This document shows, in pieces, positions 63,184 through 64,000 of a stretch of DNA of 64,000 bases (position 1 is the stretch's first letter; the number at the start of each line of letters is the position of its first letter). The notes beneath the pieces were generated by a model. The model was given only the letters and a program-made list of their open reading frames with translations, was not told the DNA's origin and did not search any database. The stretch comes from Diadema setosum (taxonomy: Eukaryota > Echinodermata > Echinoidea > Diadematoida > Diadematidae): NCBI GenBank assembly GCA_033980235.1, contig CM067066.1:32001180-32065179 (forward strand), given 5' to 3'. Both the position numbers and the translations under genes were made by a program.

Positions 63184-63968
63184 GTGAGTGAAATCAACAT
63201 ACATACACATTCTAAGGAAAAGGTTTAAATTGATGCTTGAATGCAGTATCATCCCGTAAAGCATCTCACAAACAAAGCCTTATTGGGGTGTCAGAATGTT
63301 GAATGTTGGTGGAGGGGGTGTGTGAGGTGTAGGATTTTTTTTTTTTTTTTTTGTGCCAACAAAAAGCAAAGGCAAAAAAGTGGGATACTTCTTAGTAGTG
63401 CCATGTTTTGATAGTAGATTCATCAAAAAGATACTATATAGTATTTGCATTATTACCAAATGTTCGAAGTGTCAGAGTTCAAAGAATATGCAGGTGAAAA
63501 AAACTCACCAAAATACAATAAGTATATAACCACACACACTCACAAAGATAAATGCCAAAGAATTAACTAAGCTGTGGAGATCTTTTAGAGTGTATTCATA
63601 TGACCAAAAAGTGAAAAGCAAATTATGTTCTCTGTAGCAAAGTTAGAAGATTCCAGGAAATAAATGTGAGGTGTAAATTGGTCAACTTTGCCAGAGCTTC
63701 ATGTGCACTGACTGGATTGCATTGAGTGTCGACGTACACATAAATTGCCTGCTCTGGGACTAAGGAGTTCTGTGATGTATGTTATCCATTCTATCGCCTA
63801 GCACTGCAAGAGGCTGTGACAAGGCATGGTCTGGTCTGTGCCCTCCTGATACCCTTGCTGGGTAGGATTAGTGGAGATTAACATCTTACCAATGTGGAAC
63901 ATCTAGGAGCAAAGTCCCAGCTAGTTTAAACAGTGTGATGCTACCAGGAGCATACCAAGTGTGTATTT
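63184..63968. other. MAO-like intron 3
   Basis: T tract at 63338-63352. No further exon before the window end. Confidence 0.6.
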
Positions 63969-64000
63969 TAAAGGGATGGTACAGTATTGGTGGAGATGAG
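63969..64000. mobile_element. Start of another TTAA-target MITE copy, cut by window end
   Basis: TTTTAAAGGGATGGTACAGT + ATTGGTGGAGATGAG matches the left end of 53018-53399 (TTTAAAGGGACTGTACAGTACTGGT) with a few changes. Confidence 0.65.

Overview
This is a window of animal nuclear DNA: AT-rich, with GT-AG introns, exons of 50 to 210 bp, long introns and intergenic stretches full of inverted-repeat transposons and simple repeats. There is no bacterial organisation (no operons, ribosome binding sites or CRISPR). The transposon set (MITEs starting CAGTGCACTCCCGTTATAAC, elements with CTCACCTGAG ends, AGGTCAAAGGTCA-rich elements), an internal TTAGGG tract and the cyclin E sequence point to a marine invertebrate deuterostome, most likely an echinoderm. 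The phylum is an inference.

Four protein-coding genes can be read across exons. (1) On the minus strand at 5.2-1.2 kb, the 5' part of a BtpA-family gene (F13E9.13-like, TIM-barrel-type), which runs off the left edge. (2) On the plus strand at 7.4-19.9 kb, a complete cyclin E gene: 11 coding exons, 423 residues, all junctions in phase, with a cyclin box and a conserved C-terminal LTPPQS phosphodegron. Its upstream region has E2F-type sites and it is followed by about 5 kb of probable 3' UTR. (3) On the plus strand at 28.9-35.6 kb, a complete seven-exon gene for a 186-residue basic, proline- and tyrosine-rich protein resembling sperm/ciliary microtubule inner proteins (perhaps SPMIP8/TEPP). Four RFX X-box-like motifs and an NRF-1 site lie in and upstream of it. 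(4) On the plus strand at 51.4-63.2 kb, the first three coding exons of a flavin amine oxidase (MAO-like), running off the right edge.

The rest is mostly mobile-element debris. The cyclin E introns hold a 1.6 kb Helentron/HINE-like element with a pogo-type MITE inserted in it, a 1.4 kb TIR element, a degraded pogo MITE and a tRNA-derived SINE. The 35.6-51.4 kb interval has no recognisable gene. It contains TIR elements, an interstitial telomeric tract inside an inverted repeat, (TA)n and (TTG)n tracts, and a second HINE-like element carrying an array of nuclear-receptor-type AGGTCA repeats about 2 kb upstream of the MAO-like gene. Intron 2 of the MAO-like gene (10 kb) holds a three-deep nest: a GC-rich TIR element, a TAGTCTGG-ended element inside it, and inside that a solo LTR that still has a TATA box, a polyadenylation signal and a target-site duplication.

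The genes do not form a functional cluster: a cell-cycle regulator, an axonemal-type protein, an amine oxidase and a BtpA protein are simply neighbours. The items most worth a second look are the two HINE-like families with the same architecture, the DR1 array, the X-box cluster, the interstitial telomere cassette and the nested LTR.
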